Source: Lasioglossum baleicum
Taxonomy: Eukaryota; Arthropoda; Insecta; Hymenoptera; Halictidae
Assembly: GCF_051020765.1 (NCBI RefSeq)
Contig: NC_134935.1
Span: 3,907,579-3,971,578 of the forward strand
Length of the DNA stretch: 64,000 nucleotides
Reading direction: 5' to 3'
Part shown: piece by piece, positions 48,756 through 61,549 of the stretch
How positions within the stretch are numbered: the stretch's first letter is position 1
Layout of the letters: each line of letters starts with the position of its first letter
Translations under genes and position numbers: made by a program
Notes under the pieces: model-generated
Databases searched by the model: none
The model's input: only the letters and a program-made list of their open reading frames with translations
Told to the model about the DNA's origin: nothing

Positions 48756-49689
48756 CTAGCTTTCCCCCGCCACGCGTTGCTGTGGCTCAGTATTTTTTAA
48801 AAGCATGTTTTTAAATGTCACAGATGTGACATTTTAATCACGCGATTGCTGATCACGGAGTCGTGTTTCACGCTGATCTGCTGTTTCTCGTTGTCGTCTT
48901 TCAGCCACTCTCAGTCTGTCGCGTTCATTCTGTTGAGTTTGATGCAGATCTGAAGCTGCAGAACCCGATCGCCGTGCTCGCAACCATGCATCCTCAAGTC
49001 TGGCACGTATTTGAACCATTCTTTGCGATGTCCGTTCTTCCTCAATTTGATTTGATCTTAATCGTCGCACTGCTTCCGTGCCGCGAGTACGACGACCTAA
49101 GTTTGCTTTTCGGCGAGTCATTCGTTTTATGTACTAAAGTAGAAAGAAAGTTATATCGATAACATCTAAAATTGCTAAACATTAAATAAGGAAGAAACAC
49201 GAACTAAAAAACAAAGAAAGATTAAAAATACTAACTAAACCTTTCAGTTCAAACGCAGATCGATCTGCTCAGCTGAATTCCAATGCAGTGAGAAACTTGC
49301 AGAACAAATCACTCCGAACAGGTCAATCTTTCTATTTGTATAGATATTTTTTCTATTTATATAGATATTATACTGAGAAGATTCTCGTCGTGACGCATTG
49401 GTTAGAACGCGAATCAACACGAAACCATGTCGATTATTCTACATCAATGTTTTCGCAAACGCGCCATATTCACATAACTTGAAGTAAGCAGTTAGCGTTG
49501 TAGCCGGTGGAAAAAGTCGTCAAAACTCTTGAACGAATGGACTTTTTCGAATGCGGATTGTCCTAAAACCTTCCCGAGGAAACGCTGCGTCTAATGGCTC
49601 AAACCCCAGCTTTCTACGTTCAGTCGTTACGGAGATGTTCGATTACAAACAAACGGAAAAACGGACATTTACATTTTTATTTATATAGA
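48756..49689 (-). mobile_element. Short non-autonomous Helitron
   Basis: Read on the minus strand, the element starts TCTATATAAATAAAAATG (49689 downward), a typical arthropod Helitron 5' end. It finishes with a GC hairpin (GCCAC/GTGGC stem around AGCAACGC) followed by GGGGGAAAG and CTAG, then a host T. The 5'-TC, 3'-hairpin and CTRR end are the Helitron hallmarks, with no terminal inverted repeats and no duplication. At 934 bp it is far shorter than an autonomous copy. The host base before TC is T rather than the usual A. Confidence 0.85.
48834..49121 (-). pseudogene. N-terminal remnant of a Helitron Rep/helicase protein
   Basis: 95 codons inside the Helitron, starting MTRRKANLGRRTRGTEAVRR and continuing with Arg/Gln/Glu-rich segments such as RLRVAERRQRETADQRETRL. 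This charged, repetitive N-terminal region resembles the start of Helitron replication-helicase proteins in arthropods. The Helitron-like N domain, Rep catalytic motifs and helicase are all absent, so no functional protein is made. Confidence 0.65.
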
Positions 49690-52600
49690 AGATAGATAGA
49701 TAAAGTAATATAGTCACTTTTAGTTTTACGTCTACTAATTATACATAGATACTTATATTTGTATGCTATTAATGGGTTCATATCGACGAATTCCTCGATA
49801 GGTAATCCATTCGGGTGTTGAAACGCCGCGCCGCGCCGCCGAGACAATTATGTCGACGAGTTATTAAGACAAGGGAAGAATCCGGTCCGAGGGATCTCGC
49901 ACGAGCCAGATAGAGTATAGGAAGCTCTCGGCGTGTCGTAGTCTATGATGGAATTTTGAGAATGTGTGCGAACCAAGGATGATATTAGATTCTTGGACAA
50001 AGTTTTCGCATGGTCGAGGTCTCGAGAGCTGTTCCGGAGGAAGAGAAGGCTGCTCGTCCGTGAGGAAGAGAACGCGTGTTAGCTAGCCTTCGGCATTGAT
50101 TTCTTCTTGGTGCTTTTGTCTTCGTTCTTGCCGATAGAATACCCTCGTCCCCGTTAAATTAAACCTCTCGTCTCTTGACACTCCGCGTACTTTCCGCCAA
50201 CGCGTTTCCATTGCGGCCTAATTAATATTTAAACGGCTACTCAAACACGGGGAACGGAAACGTCAACGAATTTTACTCGGTCAAAATATCGCGTCGGCTA
50301 GAAACAGTTTGATAAAGAGTTCGGTAAAAGTAAACCTTATTATTTTATGTTACTTCAGTAAAATAACAAGAATACATACAGTAACCAAAGACATATATTT
50401 CTTGATCAATCCTTTTTATATTTATAATATTTATGCATATGAATATCCGCAGATCGGTATGCAGAGTATCGGCTAACAGGCAATCCACGCAGGAGCAGCG
50501 GCAAGAATATAGTTTTGCTGTCTTTGTCGGAAAATGGGGAACGGTGCGGCGGATAAGAAAGTACGACATTTATAATGTATAGGTTTCTTGGGAAGGTACA
50601 GGCATGTGCCTTAAAACTTTTGTCCGCTTTTGCGTCGCTAGCAAAGTGGTTTCGAAGGAAGGAAATAAGTGTATAAGAATACGTATACACGTGTACGTAC
50701 GTGTGCGGTATAGGTAAAACGCGATGCATTAGGGAATAGCTTTCAATTCTTCCCTCCTTCTCCGTCTTTCTCCTGTTCCGCGCCTACTTCAATTGTTAGT
50801 TAATATAGCGTGCCGCTCGAAAGTTTTCGATCGCTTATACATATGATATTCACCGCCCTTAAATGTAATGCAGCAAACTTTCTGTTTCACTGTTACTTTG
50901 CATATTACCTGCGAGTATGTTTCTTTCTCGGCTTGTTCTATCAACGCGTACACCGCGACATTGGTCCCTTGAAAATCCTGGTTGATAAAACACTGGAAAA
51001 ATACGAGTACGCAGACTTTCGACGCGTAACTCTGTCGGAAACACGAATTTCCGTGAAGATCCGTCTGTTCGTCGTCGTGCGTTCATGGAACAACACGGTT
51101 CGGCGTAATCGTGCTGTGTATGCAATAAATGAAAACAGAGTAGAAAAATTGCACCGATTTACTTCTCGACGTTGATGACAGAGTCGAGGGAGAACGAGGG
51201 CGAGGCAAGACAGCGGGAGAAAGAGAGAGGATGTACACACAGAGAGAAGGAGGAGAAAATGAGGGAAACGATGAACGAGCAGCGAGGAGTTTTTCAGTTT
51301 CCGGCGTTAATGTACCTATTAAGATTCCACGAGTCCGCGGACCAAGACGTCGCACGTCGGTGCTTGCGGCCACGAAGAGGACAAAGATGGATAAGGCGAG
51401 CCCAGATGATGGAATTAAACGGGGATGGAGGGAATAAAACGGGGTAGAAGGGGGGGTAAAAAGAGAGGTAAACGGAGGAGAAGCCCCGCGGCCGCGGGCC
51501 CTGCAACTCGGTCGAATTATTACGGAGACCGAAGTTTAAATCGTCTTGGGGACATTACGGGGGGCTGAAGGGGCGCTGAGTGGGGGGGGGGGATCGGTGC
51601 TGGATGGGTGGCTGGCTGGCCTGCGGGCGGTGCCCACGAACCGTCAAATTTAAATCTCGCTAAGCTCGACCATTAGTACGAAGTGCAAACAGCAAACAGT
51701 GCATTAAACTACGCTTCCAGGGGCCAGTACGTGCACGCGTACTCCCCCGAGAGACGATCCGTCCCCACGGGGTCCCGTGCCCGTAAACGCAAAGCCAAGT
51801 GTCTATTCCCACGGGGATCTACGGCGAATAACGTTACGCTTTTATTTAGACTCGTTTGTCCTCTGTTTACCTGTTTCTACTTTAATGCGTACGCCGCGCC
51901 GGACGATATCGCGCGACACGGGATCTCGCTTTGACAAATCTTCGCGGAGAAGGATCCAGGGGATCGACGGCTAGCCCCTGGCCCCTAGGCTCTAGGCCCA
52001 GAGGTTTGCCCTGAGACTTGTGTTAGTTGTTCTTTCGGGACACTCGAAACTGACACGAGAAAAACCTCTAGCCGGTGAGATCGGTAATCTATTCTTTTAT
52101 TGTCCGATAAGCATCGTTATTGCGATCGAATAGTTTCACGCACTTTTCTCATAAATGCATAAAATCCGCAGTCATCCAATTGTTAAGTTTTGATGGCTGA
52201 AATATACTAAAATTATAGAAGGAATAAAATTATGCAAGGATAACGATGGCATTTGAAATGTCAATCTCAGTCAGCGTAATGGAAAAATTAAAATATACAC
52301 TGTAATTATTTGAATCTTTATTACAGAATAAACAATATTTTCACTTATTCGTTTATTCTTACCGCACAAAAACGATATATTCATGCGAAGGGATTAAAAT
52401 TACAGTTGTTCATTTCATCCATTTTGAAAATTTCACTGACGTTGACCACTCTTTTCCAAGCAACATTGAATTTCCACTCTTTTTCCGAGACCGAAATATA
52501 TCACGGTTTTACAGTTATTATTAATATTTTAGATTAATGAAAACTTTTTATGAGAATATCCAATCCAGTCTCCAAAGAGCAACAGCTTTTTTAATTGTCC

Positions 52601-53276
52601 ATTTAATTCCCGGTTCAATGTATAATACAGTGTAACAATACAGTCGATCTGCAGCGATCGAATTAATGAAATATTAAATGCGCATGAAACTTAATGCTAC
52701 TAGCATCGAGAATATTTAATCGAAAGAAAAGCTTACCATTCGATTCATTGATTTACTAATGTCATCCGAGAATTTCCAAAGACGTTACTGCATTTATTAT
52801 ACTAAATCGAAATAAAGAATAAACTCGTCTAGCTTTTCTCGCATTTGATTAGACTTTTTCAGTTTAATTAACAGTGGTCTCCCAAAATATTTTCGAATTT
52901 CTTATTCGGTATGAATCTGTTACTGCAATCGTCGAACTATTATTTTCCTCGTGGAATTAAATGGTACGTAGTTCTTCGTTTTCCATTTTTGCTTAAATTT
53001 AAGTTTAGTAGATTTCTCCAGCGAAAACGGAAAAAATACCAGCAAATCTGTGGTCGGGACAAATTTCATATAAATCAATCCCGGCGCGACATACCCCGGA
53101 ACCCGGAATATTACGAAATTTCATATCGTAATTAACAGTAATTGCCGATCGCAATTCTACGATCGTGAAACGGTTTCGATGTCCGACGAACTTCCACCGC
53201 CACAACGGGTAAATAATATTTTTGTCGGATTCGGTACGGGATTCGTTGCATGTAACGCCGAGCTTCGATTTTCGAA

Positions 53277-53302
53277 CGCGCGCCGCGCCGCGCCGCGCCG
53301 GG
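53277..53302. repeat. (GCGCC)n pentanucleotide repeat, longest in window
   Basis: About five units of GCGCC in an otherwise AT-leaning context. Confidence 0.7.
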
Positions 53303-54331
53303 TCTCGTTTAATGCCCGGAACCGCAATGTTATAAGGGGGGTGTAAAACATTATAATTATTATTGCACGATTGATAAAGTCCCCGTATAAGCTTAGCTCG
53401 CACCGTCCACTGAATTACGCTCTCCGTAAAAGGTTAACAGAACCGGCGTTTGTAACCCGCGAGAGTGTTCACCTGACAAATTTGCAAGCCAATCACGCGT
53501 CAAATATTTAGTATAATTAATAATCCTCGAAGCCCGCATACTCTTGGCCGGAGTCCATTTCGCCGCACTATGGAAATCACTATATTTCGCGCGGCCCGGC
53601 CGCGTTGCACGATTATTATTAATCACTATCATTTCGTAGATAAACTCGCAATTGATCGAAAATATTCGATATTGTTCACTGAATTTCGCGGACCCTTCGG
53701 CCCTTCGTCGTAAAATACCCAAGCGAATTAATAGTAACGCTCGCGATCGACTCCTTCAAATCATTTTGATTTGAACAATTCGACCATTGCCAGTGTCCAT
53801 TATCAGGCTTTTCAATAAAGCCGACTGCCAAATGTAATCTCGATGACTGATTTGTTAGATTACGATATGATTACTTTTTACAACTGCGGTTCATAGGCGA
53901 GGTGTAAAATTTGTAAGAATAATCTGGAGGCATAGGTGGAAAGTAGTAGGGCTCGAAGCAGCTCGAGTTAGCGGGCGACGAGAGAAGGGTGAGAAGCAAT
54001 AGAATAATCATGCGAGACGTTAACCTGTTAGAGCATTAGCAGCGCATGATAGGCGCTGCGGGTGGCGTCACAATGAAATGAGAGTAGCTGCGGGGATACG
54101 GATGAAATAGATTGAGAGAGGACGGCCGGGCTGCGGGAGTAAAACAATTAGGGCTGCGTCGACGTACACTCGACCGAGCACCCCTCATCGTGCTCAGCAA
54201 CCCCCACATTAGGGGCGTCCTACGGCCTTTGCCGACGCGTTCCAGCTACTGCTGTACGCTGTACGTTGCTACGCCCAATATCTCGCTGTGCTCGTTCCTC
54301 TTCTCGCAAAAATTACTGACCACGCTTCATA

Positions 54332-54363
54332 TCCTCCTCCGCCGCCGCCGCCACCGCCGCCGC
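54332..54363 (+). repeat. (CCG)n trinucleotide repeat
   Basis: About ten CCG/CCA/CCT triplets in non-coding DNA. Confidence 0.7.
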
Positions 54364-54651
54364 AAATTGCCCGGCTTTCAATTTCAAAGACGCGTCCTCG
54401 AATTGCGCGAAAATACTCGCGAGTTCCACATTGCGACGCCCTTCTTACCGAGCAAAACAAATTCATCAACCGGTTACACTAATCCACGGTTCAAGAATCA
54501 TTCAAAATGTGTTTAGTGTCACGTACAACTATTTTGTAGTAGTACATAGCAGCCAAACGATGCTGTGTATCAATCCGTCGGAACGCGATTTGATTAAACC
54601 TTTCTCGTTATACTACATATACAATTCATCGGTCCCTATGTAGTTTATTAA

Positions 54652-55035
54652 CCAACAAAAACATTCTGTAAACAGTAGCCAAGTTCTTATGGCCGTAAAA
54701 CGTTGCGAGATCAAACAAAATACGGCCAAGTTCGTTAGCTTAGAAATACCTCTTGCAATACTGACAAAAGCGTTTGTAAAAATTAGTTTGAAAGAACGCT
54801 ATTGAATTTTTAAAGAGTTGCATGGAGGGCTAAATTATTCAAACTTGGCCGCTGCCTAACACCTTTTATGGCCATTGGTTTAAAAAGTAACGGCCAAGCT
54901 TGAATAATTTAGCCCTCCATGTAACTGTTTAAAAATTAAATAGAGTGATTTCTAAGCTAACGAACTTGGCCGTATTTTGTTTGGTCTCACAACTTTTTAC
55001 GGTTGTAACAACTGTTTACAGAATGTTTTTGTTGG
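54652..55035. mobile_element. Fold-back element with ACGGCCAAGTT arms
   Basis: The termini CCAACAAAAACATTCTGT and the inverse ACAGAATGTTTTTGTTGG bound 384 bp. The arms are complementary nearly to the centre at about 54865. The right arm is shorter by a small internal deletion. No clear target duplication was found, so the superfamily is open. Confidence 0.7.
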
Positions 55036-55434
55036 GATTTCATCAATTTTTGTTGAAATCTGTATCTACACCCAATAAGCAAGAAGTTTCACTTCTGTCG
55101 CGCGTGGTTTTCCACGCGTATGTTTTTTTTTTTTAAATTCAAAAGACTACATACGTCATGTGTGTGGTTGAGCATACCCTATATGCTTTCGGGCTGAGCT
55201 TTTGAAAATTTCGTTATTTTTGCGGTAGGACGCACCGTTCCCGAGATACAGCCATTTTTTTATATATTCTATCCTACGTACCTATTTCGTAATGTTTTTG
55301 TTCAATACAACCCCTTCAAGGTGTAAAATTTGAAACTTCGATAATTATTCCTTTGAGTGTTTGTTATGGTGGACCTATGTACCAAATTTCAAGCTTGTTG
55401 TCAATGGGAAGTACCCAAAAGGTTTTGATGATCT

Positions 55435-55457
55435 GTCAGTCAGTCAGTCAGTCAGTG
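55435..55457 (+). repeat. (CAGT)n microsatellite
   Basis: Five to six CAGT units. Confidence 0.8.
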
Positions 55458-56540
55458 ACAAATTTAGCGATTTTTAAGGTCCTATATCTCGGAACCTACA
55501 AATGTTAGAAGATTAATGTTTTGTCAATATTGAGACATGATATCATTTAACAAGTTGTACGAAATTACATCTCTCCATCTGCCTCCAGTGCCGAGTTATA
55601 AGCCTCTAAAAAGCGGCTAAGTTGTTTCATGTAAAAGGAGGTAGTGCGAGAACTTGGCTGGTGCACTACCGTGCACCTAGATCAATAAACATATGAAAAT
55701 GTTTGATACATACAATTGTAAATTGTTACGTTTCATTGTTCGCAATTAACAGACGTATTACGCGAAGCATTCACGAATATTTCCAATAAAGAACAAGGTT
55801 TCAACATGAATCTAATTAAATAACTAACAGCGGGTTGTATGAAAAGTAATTTAAACAATTCAACTACATATCTCGTTCATTTTGCTCTAATTACTACAGA
55901 AAACGTAGTATAGTCTGCTAAACATGGCCTCCAATAGTATTCAAAATGGCGTCTGTTGCGGTTATGTGTGAAATTATTCACACTTCGTATATCCGTTTCG
56001 AAAAACGGAAACGGAAAACGGAGCGAGAAACGAAGAATGACGGCTGCCATAATTCTTTGGAAACACGGTCTAATCGGCGAGGACGCGGAAACCCGAATTT
56101 TTCAAGACAAACGAAACAATAGGGGACGCGTTTTAGATGGAACGCGAAATGAAATTGATAGAGAATGGTTGCTGGCAATGCGTTCATCGATCCGTTTGGC
56201 TTCTTTTCGCTCCTCGCTTGTCGCATTTAATTCGGTAGAAAATACTTGGTGTGCTTGGGGCACTCTTTTCAGTTTAAAACTGCATCGCGTTTAATTCGAA
56301 CAACAGCGAGAAATGGCGCGGCAGCATGCAGCCTCTCGGAAAATCGAAGTGGAAAACTTCGCAATTAGTCCTCGTCCCCTCACCCCCCCCCCCAAACCCC
56401 ACCTCCCGCTCCCTCGCAGCCCCTGCATCGGTCGTCTTTGTCGGTGGTAGACGGAGTAATTAAACGTCGGCTAATTAAACTCCTCATAACATTTTTATAA
56501 AGTTCGGTTCACCTGAACAATCCACGATTAAAGGCCGCCC

Positions 56541-56570
56541 CCTCTCTCTCTCTCTCTCTTTCTCTCTCCC
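56541..56570 (+). repeat. (CT)n microsatellite
   Basis: A CT dinucleotide tract with one TTT interruption. Confidence 0.75.
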
Positions 56571-59500
56571 TTTTCAACAAATTATTGCGAGCGATGTATC
56601 TTTGTTCGAAACAATAGACGGGAATGCGTTCCATTTGCTTCCTTTAACAGCTATTAATCAATTCGATACAATCCACGAAATTATTAACGATCGGACGGCT
56701 ATATTAAACTCCGGTTAATACATACATAACTAATTGCTCTTAATTGGAAAAAGTTGAATGGAGTATCGCTGGAAATGTTGTGATATTTGCAGCATAAGTA
56801 ACGCGGTAAAAGATGTGTTCAAATACAACATCGCATTTGATATTGAATACATACATATATGCAATTGATCGACAACTGAAAAGTGTTTCCGCAAAATGCA
56901 AGATATTTTGCGTTCAGCAAATAATAACGGCTTAAGAGATCCGAACAATAAATCTTCCGAATACTCGAAACGCATTCACCCCGGCCGCAACAATCGGCAT
57001 CCTAATTGCCAGAGAAGCCGGTAAATCGTCGTGGCGTCAAGTAAATCCTAGTCAATATAGAAAATCATCCCCTCTAAATTGACGGTCGCGCCTCCCAGTT
57101 TCACGGTCTAATATCGAGCGTAATTTATAGCCATAACCCGGACCCCGTGTATTTGTTATTGGAGGGTGATCGCAGCAGCCATCGTTCGCCGGATAGAGCC
57201 ACAAAAATCATCGATTTCACTGCGTCCCGCCGCGCCGCGCCGGTGGCATAAGTCAAACGCTAAACCATCGTAAACGATCACAATACCGCAGCCGAACTTT
57301 GAATAATACACGCATTTAAGAGGACAATATGCGCTCCGTTCGACAAATATTTTCGGGTGATTCGGCGGAAATGCAATAATCATTTCGGGGAAGTATCCTC
57401 CAGAAGATTAGAGGCATTCTGACTCACCACTCTGCAAACAAGCTTTCCGCGTATCTATTTGCTTAGACAGTTCGTGTATTTTTTATTTTATTCGTGTTAG
57501 TTAGCTTAATGGAATTTCTGTGGAATATACGGTATTTTCAATTTGGGCCAGAAAAAATCACTTCCCAAACATTTCCGATGGCCTGGAAAAAAATGTTTCC
57601 AACAGAAGTTTATCAGTACATATTCGCTTTTCTAGAGATTTCAATAATAAAAATATTTTCATAAAAATCCAGGTTATTTCGGTTTTTCCAATCGAAAAAT
57701 CCAGCCCATTGCGTATCGGAAATCATAGAAGAACAGTTAAAATCGATAACGCAAGGAACGACAGATAATTTTCGCAAACAACGAATATTTCATTGTAGAA
57801 AATGAACTTCTCTTCCTAAGAATTTCAAGTAAACGCGTTACCAGATTAATTACATATAAATTACTAAACGATTAAACGATCCTGCTCTGCGCGAAAACAA
57901 AGCTCGGATAACCATAAGAATTTTTGTTGCTTCCTCGAATCTCTGGCAAGTATCGAATTGTAAAAAAATACAGAGATTCAAGCTGAACATTCTTTTGTTT
58001 ATGAGTTCTCCAACGCATCTCTGCGAGTCTCGTCAAAAACAGACAGCATTTTCCACCCTAATTAACCGAATTCTATTTCGCATGCTCGCATGTAATTAAA
58101 AAAGGGAACAAAACGGAAGGCATACATTTACTCTTTTATTCTGAAGCGAAGGCTATTGTTCGCGCATTTGAAATGTGCACGACGAAAGAATGCAGCCCGG
58201 TACCTGTACCAAATTTTTCGTTTTAATTACCTGCTACTGTTCCTCGTTGCTTCTTGATGAATTTCGGTTAAAAGTAAAACGTAATTGTTTAGCGAACCCG
58301 ATGTTTCCCGTGCCGATTTAACTCAATTTTGCGCGTAGAACGAGCAGCTTCTTTTTTAGACGTTCATTCCCGGAAAAATGCTAAACCTTCGTTCGTCTGC
58401 GTGAAAAATGATTTCTTTTACACCATACGTTATTTTATATTAATTACAAGACTGAGTCTATTTAGATATCTCCCAATTGATCTAGTAATTGTAATTACCA
58501 GTGGATCTTCATCGTTTTGAACAATTATAAAAGAAAAAACGCCGAACGAGCTGCTGTACAACATTCGTATTTCGTATAGATTTTGCTTTGCTTGTTTTCT
58601 ATCAGCGAGACACTACGGCGATTTCAGTTATACTCCTTTATTGCTTTTGGACAGAGAAGCTCGTGCCCCTGAATACATCATGGAAAGTAATAAACTGACT
58701 CCGTATCCCGTATCGAGCTGCGTGACAGGTCTCTTTACGAATGAATGGTAATCTGTTGCGGTAAACGCATCTGTTCTCCCGCCAAGCAGGTGTTGCGTTT
58801 CAATTCGAATAAAAGAGACGGATTAAGGGTCGGAACGTTTTTGTTGGGTCACGTGCTCCAGTCAAAATAAATCTGTTCGTGTAATCGGATTTTCGGGGCG
58901 CGCGGCGCGGCGGCCGATATAAACTCCTCTCGCGCGATTATCAACTTTAAATGCGAGTTACGCGAGACAAGTTCTGCCTGTCGCGCGTCACTTCAAACTT
59001 CAATCGCACTGACAGAAATTTTAACGCCACGTACTAACTCGTTGACAGCGGTAGAACAGATCACTCTTCGTTTCTTTATTACGCTTTTCTCAGCGATTAT
59101 TTACAAAAATATCAAATATGTGCAATCATCTTTGGATTAAATAATAAATTAGCATACGTTTGAGTAGGACCACGTCGGGTCCGATTCACTTACAGGTTAA
59201 TTACCTCTTTGATTATTTTTCTTCGAACGAAAGAATCTGCCAGACCAATGAAATTCAACAGTAAGGAGCTGGAGAATTTTGAACGATGTAAAATGCGTGA
59301 CATTAGGGTCGCTCGAACAACTCGAAAGATTTTCTCAACGGAAATTTATTCATTTGGTGAAGGTAGAAATGAAGCATCGATCCAGAATTTCAGAGGCCAG
59401 AGCTTCCTCCCATGAAAAGTCACAGGAATGGCGGAGCGCCCAGTTTTCTCTTGGACTTTCCCTGCTTGGTTACTCTTGGGGCAGTGGATAAATGGCTACC

Positions 59501-60070
59501 TCGTTTCTTGTACACCCTTGAGGTTGATTGTATCAGGGGAGAGGGGAACGGCAGGACTGTTGAAAGAGGGGACAAAGGAAACGAGCAAAGGACGCGATAA
59601 ACGCGGAACGAAGAAGGCAAGGCACCGTTGCCTTGATCGAGATTATGATACGGCTATCTCGTCGCATGCACACCAGAACGCAAAACTCTTAATTACATTA
59701 CTTTAAGCTTCGGCTCGCCCCGGCAGAAAGTTAAATGTTTATTTCGTCCTCGTTCACATCAAATCCAATTTTCTCCGGGGCTCGGTAATTTTCCATTAGT
59801 TCGTACAAAAGGACAATATTAGATTGTCACTGTTTCGAATCTGTTATTTAGGCAGATTTTTTATTGCAAACGACTCTCCTATGTTTCCTGGAAAACCGTT
59901 TCTAAACATTTATTTATATTGAAAGAGAAAAATGGGGCAAATACAGACATTCGAAGGGTTTAAATTTAAATAGAAACAATTACTAAAGATAAAGAAAGAT
60001 AGGAAAACTTAATTTTCTAAACACGTTTCTACGTTGTTTTTCGTGTCGCTTCTGTCTGAACAGTCTGAAC

Positions 60071-61541
60071 TAGTGTTCCTTCTCGAGAATTCTTTCTCGA
60101 GAATCTCTCGAGAAATTCTATAATTGGTTATTTCTCATTTCTCGAGAAATTACAGTATTTCTCGAGAAATTTAAATCTAGGAACATTCTTATGAATCTCA
60201 TTTATTTTATAACATATTTTCGGAATGAACAAATACATACAATAAGGAGCATAACTGATTCCACACACTTTAAATCAGAATAACTTTTATATGAATGGAC
60301 CAAACGACTTCAATTTCTCTGTAAGGCTAGAAGAATTAGTTTAGTAAATGACGTTTAATAAATTAATTGAAAAAATGCATTTGGTCGGAATTGTGAAAAA
60401 CAATACAAAAAATTGATTTTTACAACTTTTTTAGCTGTCCCAAAATGTCTTTTGTCAACTGGTATAAATTATATACGCTCTGAAATTTCATTGAAATTGG
60501 TTAATTGGTTTACGAATTATAAACGATCAAAAGTGGTAAAAAGGCCACAAAAATCTTGAAAAATTGCAATTTTTAACACTTGTGATCGTTTATAATTCGC
60601 AAACCAATGAACTAATTTCAATTAAATTTTCAGAGCGTATACAAATTTATACCAGTTGACCAGACACATCTTTTGAGTTTTCGTTATTGGCCCAGCTAAA
60701 AAGTTGTAAAAATCAATTTTTACTATTGTTTTTCACAATTCCGTCCAAATGCATTTTTTCAACATATTTTTTACACATCATTTACTAAACTAATTCTTCT
60801 AGCCTTACAGAGAAATGGAAGTCGTTTGATTCATTCATAAAAAAGTTGTTCTGATTTAAAGTGTGTGGAATCACTTATGCTCCTTACTGTATGTCCTACC
60901 ATCAGTCAAAATATGCTACACATTTTAATGTAGGTATTTAAATATCTCCGTTACTTGCGATTATACGAAACAATGTCAGAGGAGTGTTGAACAGAGTGTT
61001 CAATAAGGTGAATAGTGAATATATAATGGCAAAATATAAAAATTTTTTGGAAATCATATTACGAAATTTCAATGTCATCGTTATTTTTATTTAAAGGAGG
61101 TCATATAATTATTCTATATTGCTATTCAGAAAAAAGACAAATCCAACGATGTGTCATGTTCCATAGTTAAGGTGAATTTCACAATTTTCAAAATTTTCAA
61201 TTTCAGTGCGCCACGTCATCATTTTATCCGATCGATCTCAAACTTTGCGCAAATTTTTTTCTCACCTAAAGGAACAATACTGGATAGTTGCGTGCATTGT
61301 GTCTCGATAAAAATTATTCTCCAAGTATAGCTTAGGTCCACCCTAATGTACATATTGGACAGGAATAAACATTGAGTTAATGTTTTCTGCGCTTTCGATA
61401 AATATTATCAACGGTATTCCAAATATCATAAGTTTTCCAATAGTTTGTTATTTCATTAAAAATTCTCGAGAGTCCTCGAGAAATATAGTCTTATTTCTCA
61501 TTTCTCGAGAAATGAAAAATGTTGAGAAATCAGGAACATTA
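60071..61541. mobile_element. hAT-type element with CTCGAG subterminal arrays
   Basis: The termini TAGTGTTCCT and the inverse TAATGTTCCT are flanked by the exact 8-bp duplication GTCTGAAC (60063-60070 and 61542-61549). The 8-bp duplication and TAGTG-type start indicate hAT. The left end carries five copies and the right end three copies of CTCGAG, mostly within TTTCTCGAGAAA. They are placed as subterminal transposase-binding sites would be. There is no transposase ORF. A 650-bp mariner palindrome is nested inside, so the original length was about 820 bp. Confidence 0.8.
60240..60889. mobile_element. Palindromic Tc1/mariner-type MITE nested in the hAT element
   Basis: A 650-bp element flanked by TA (60238-60239 and 60890-60891). 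The ends are CAATAAGGAGCATAACTGAT and, inverted, CAGTAAGGAGCATAAGTGAT. The arms of about 310 bp pair along their length around a centre near 60560. No transposase is encoded. It inserted after the hAT element. Confidence 0.85.
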
Positions 61542-61549
61542 GTCTGAAC

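Larger units (their letters stand above)
49691..54651. other. Intergenic region without a recognised gene
   Basis: No gene was recognised. The region contains (GCCGC)n repeats at 49824-49840 and 53277-53302, a G11 run at 51582-51592 and a (CCG)n tract at 54332-54363. A 110-codon frame from 50843 looks moderately protein-like but has no known domain. Confidence 0.4.
55036..60070. other. Intergenic, with an unidentified repeat-like segment at its start
   Basis: The first 640 bp (to about 55680) contain a (CAGT)n tract at 55435-55457 and low-complexity phrases that look like transposon flanking DNA, but I cannot name a family. (CT)n occurs at 56541-56570 and (GCCGC)n-type repeats at 57227-57243 and 58896-58914. 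No gene was recognised. Confidence 0.4.

Noticed and set aside
50843..51175. 110-codon ORF from an ATG
   Set aside because: No recognisable domain, signal or conservation evidence, so it was kept out of the gene list.
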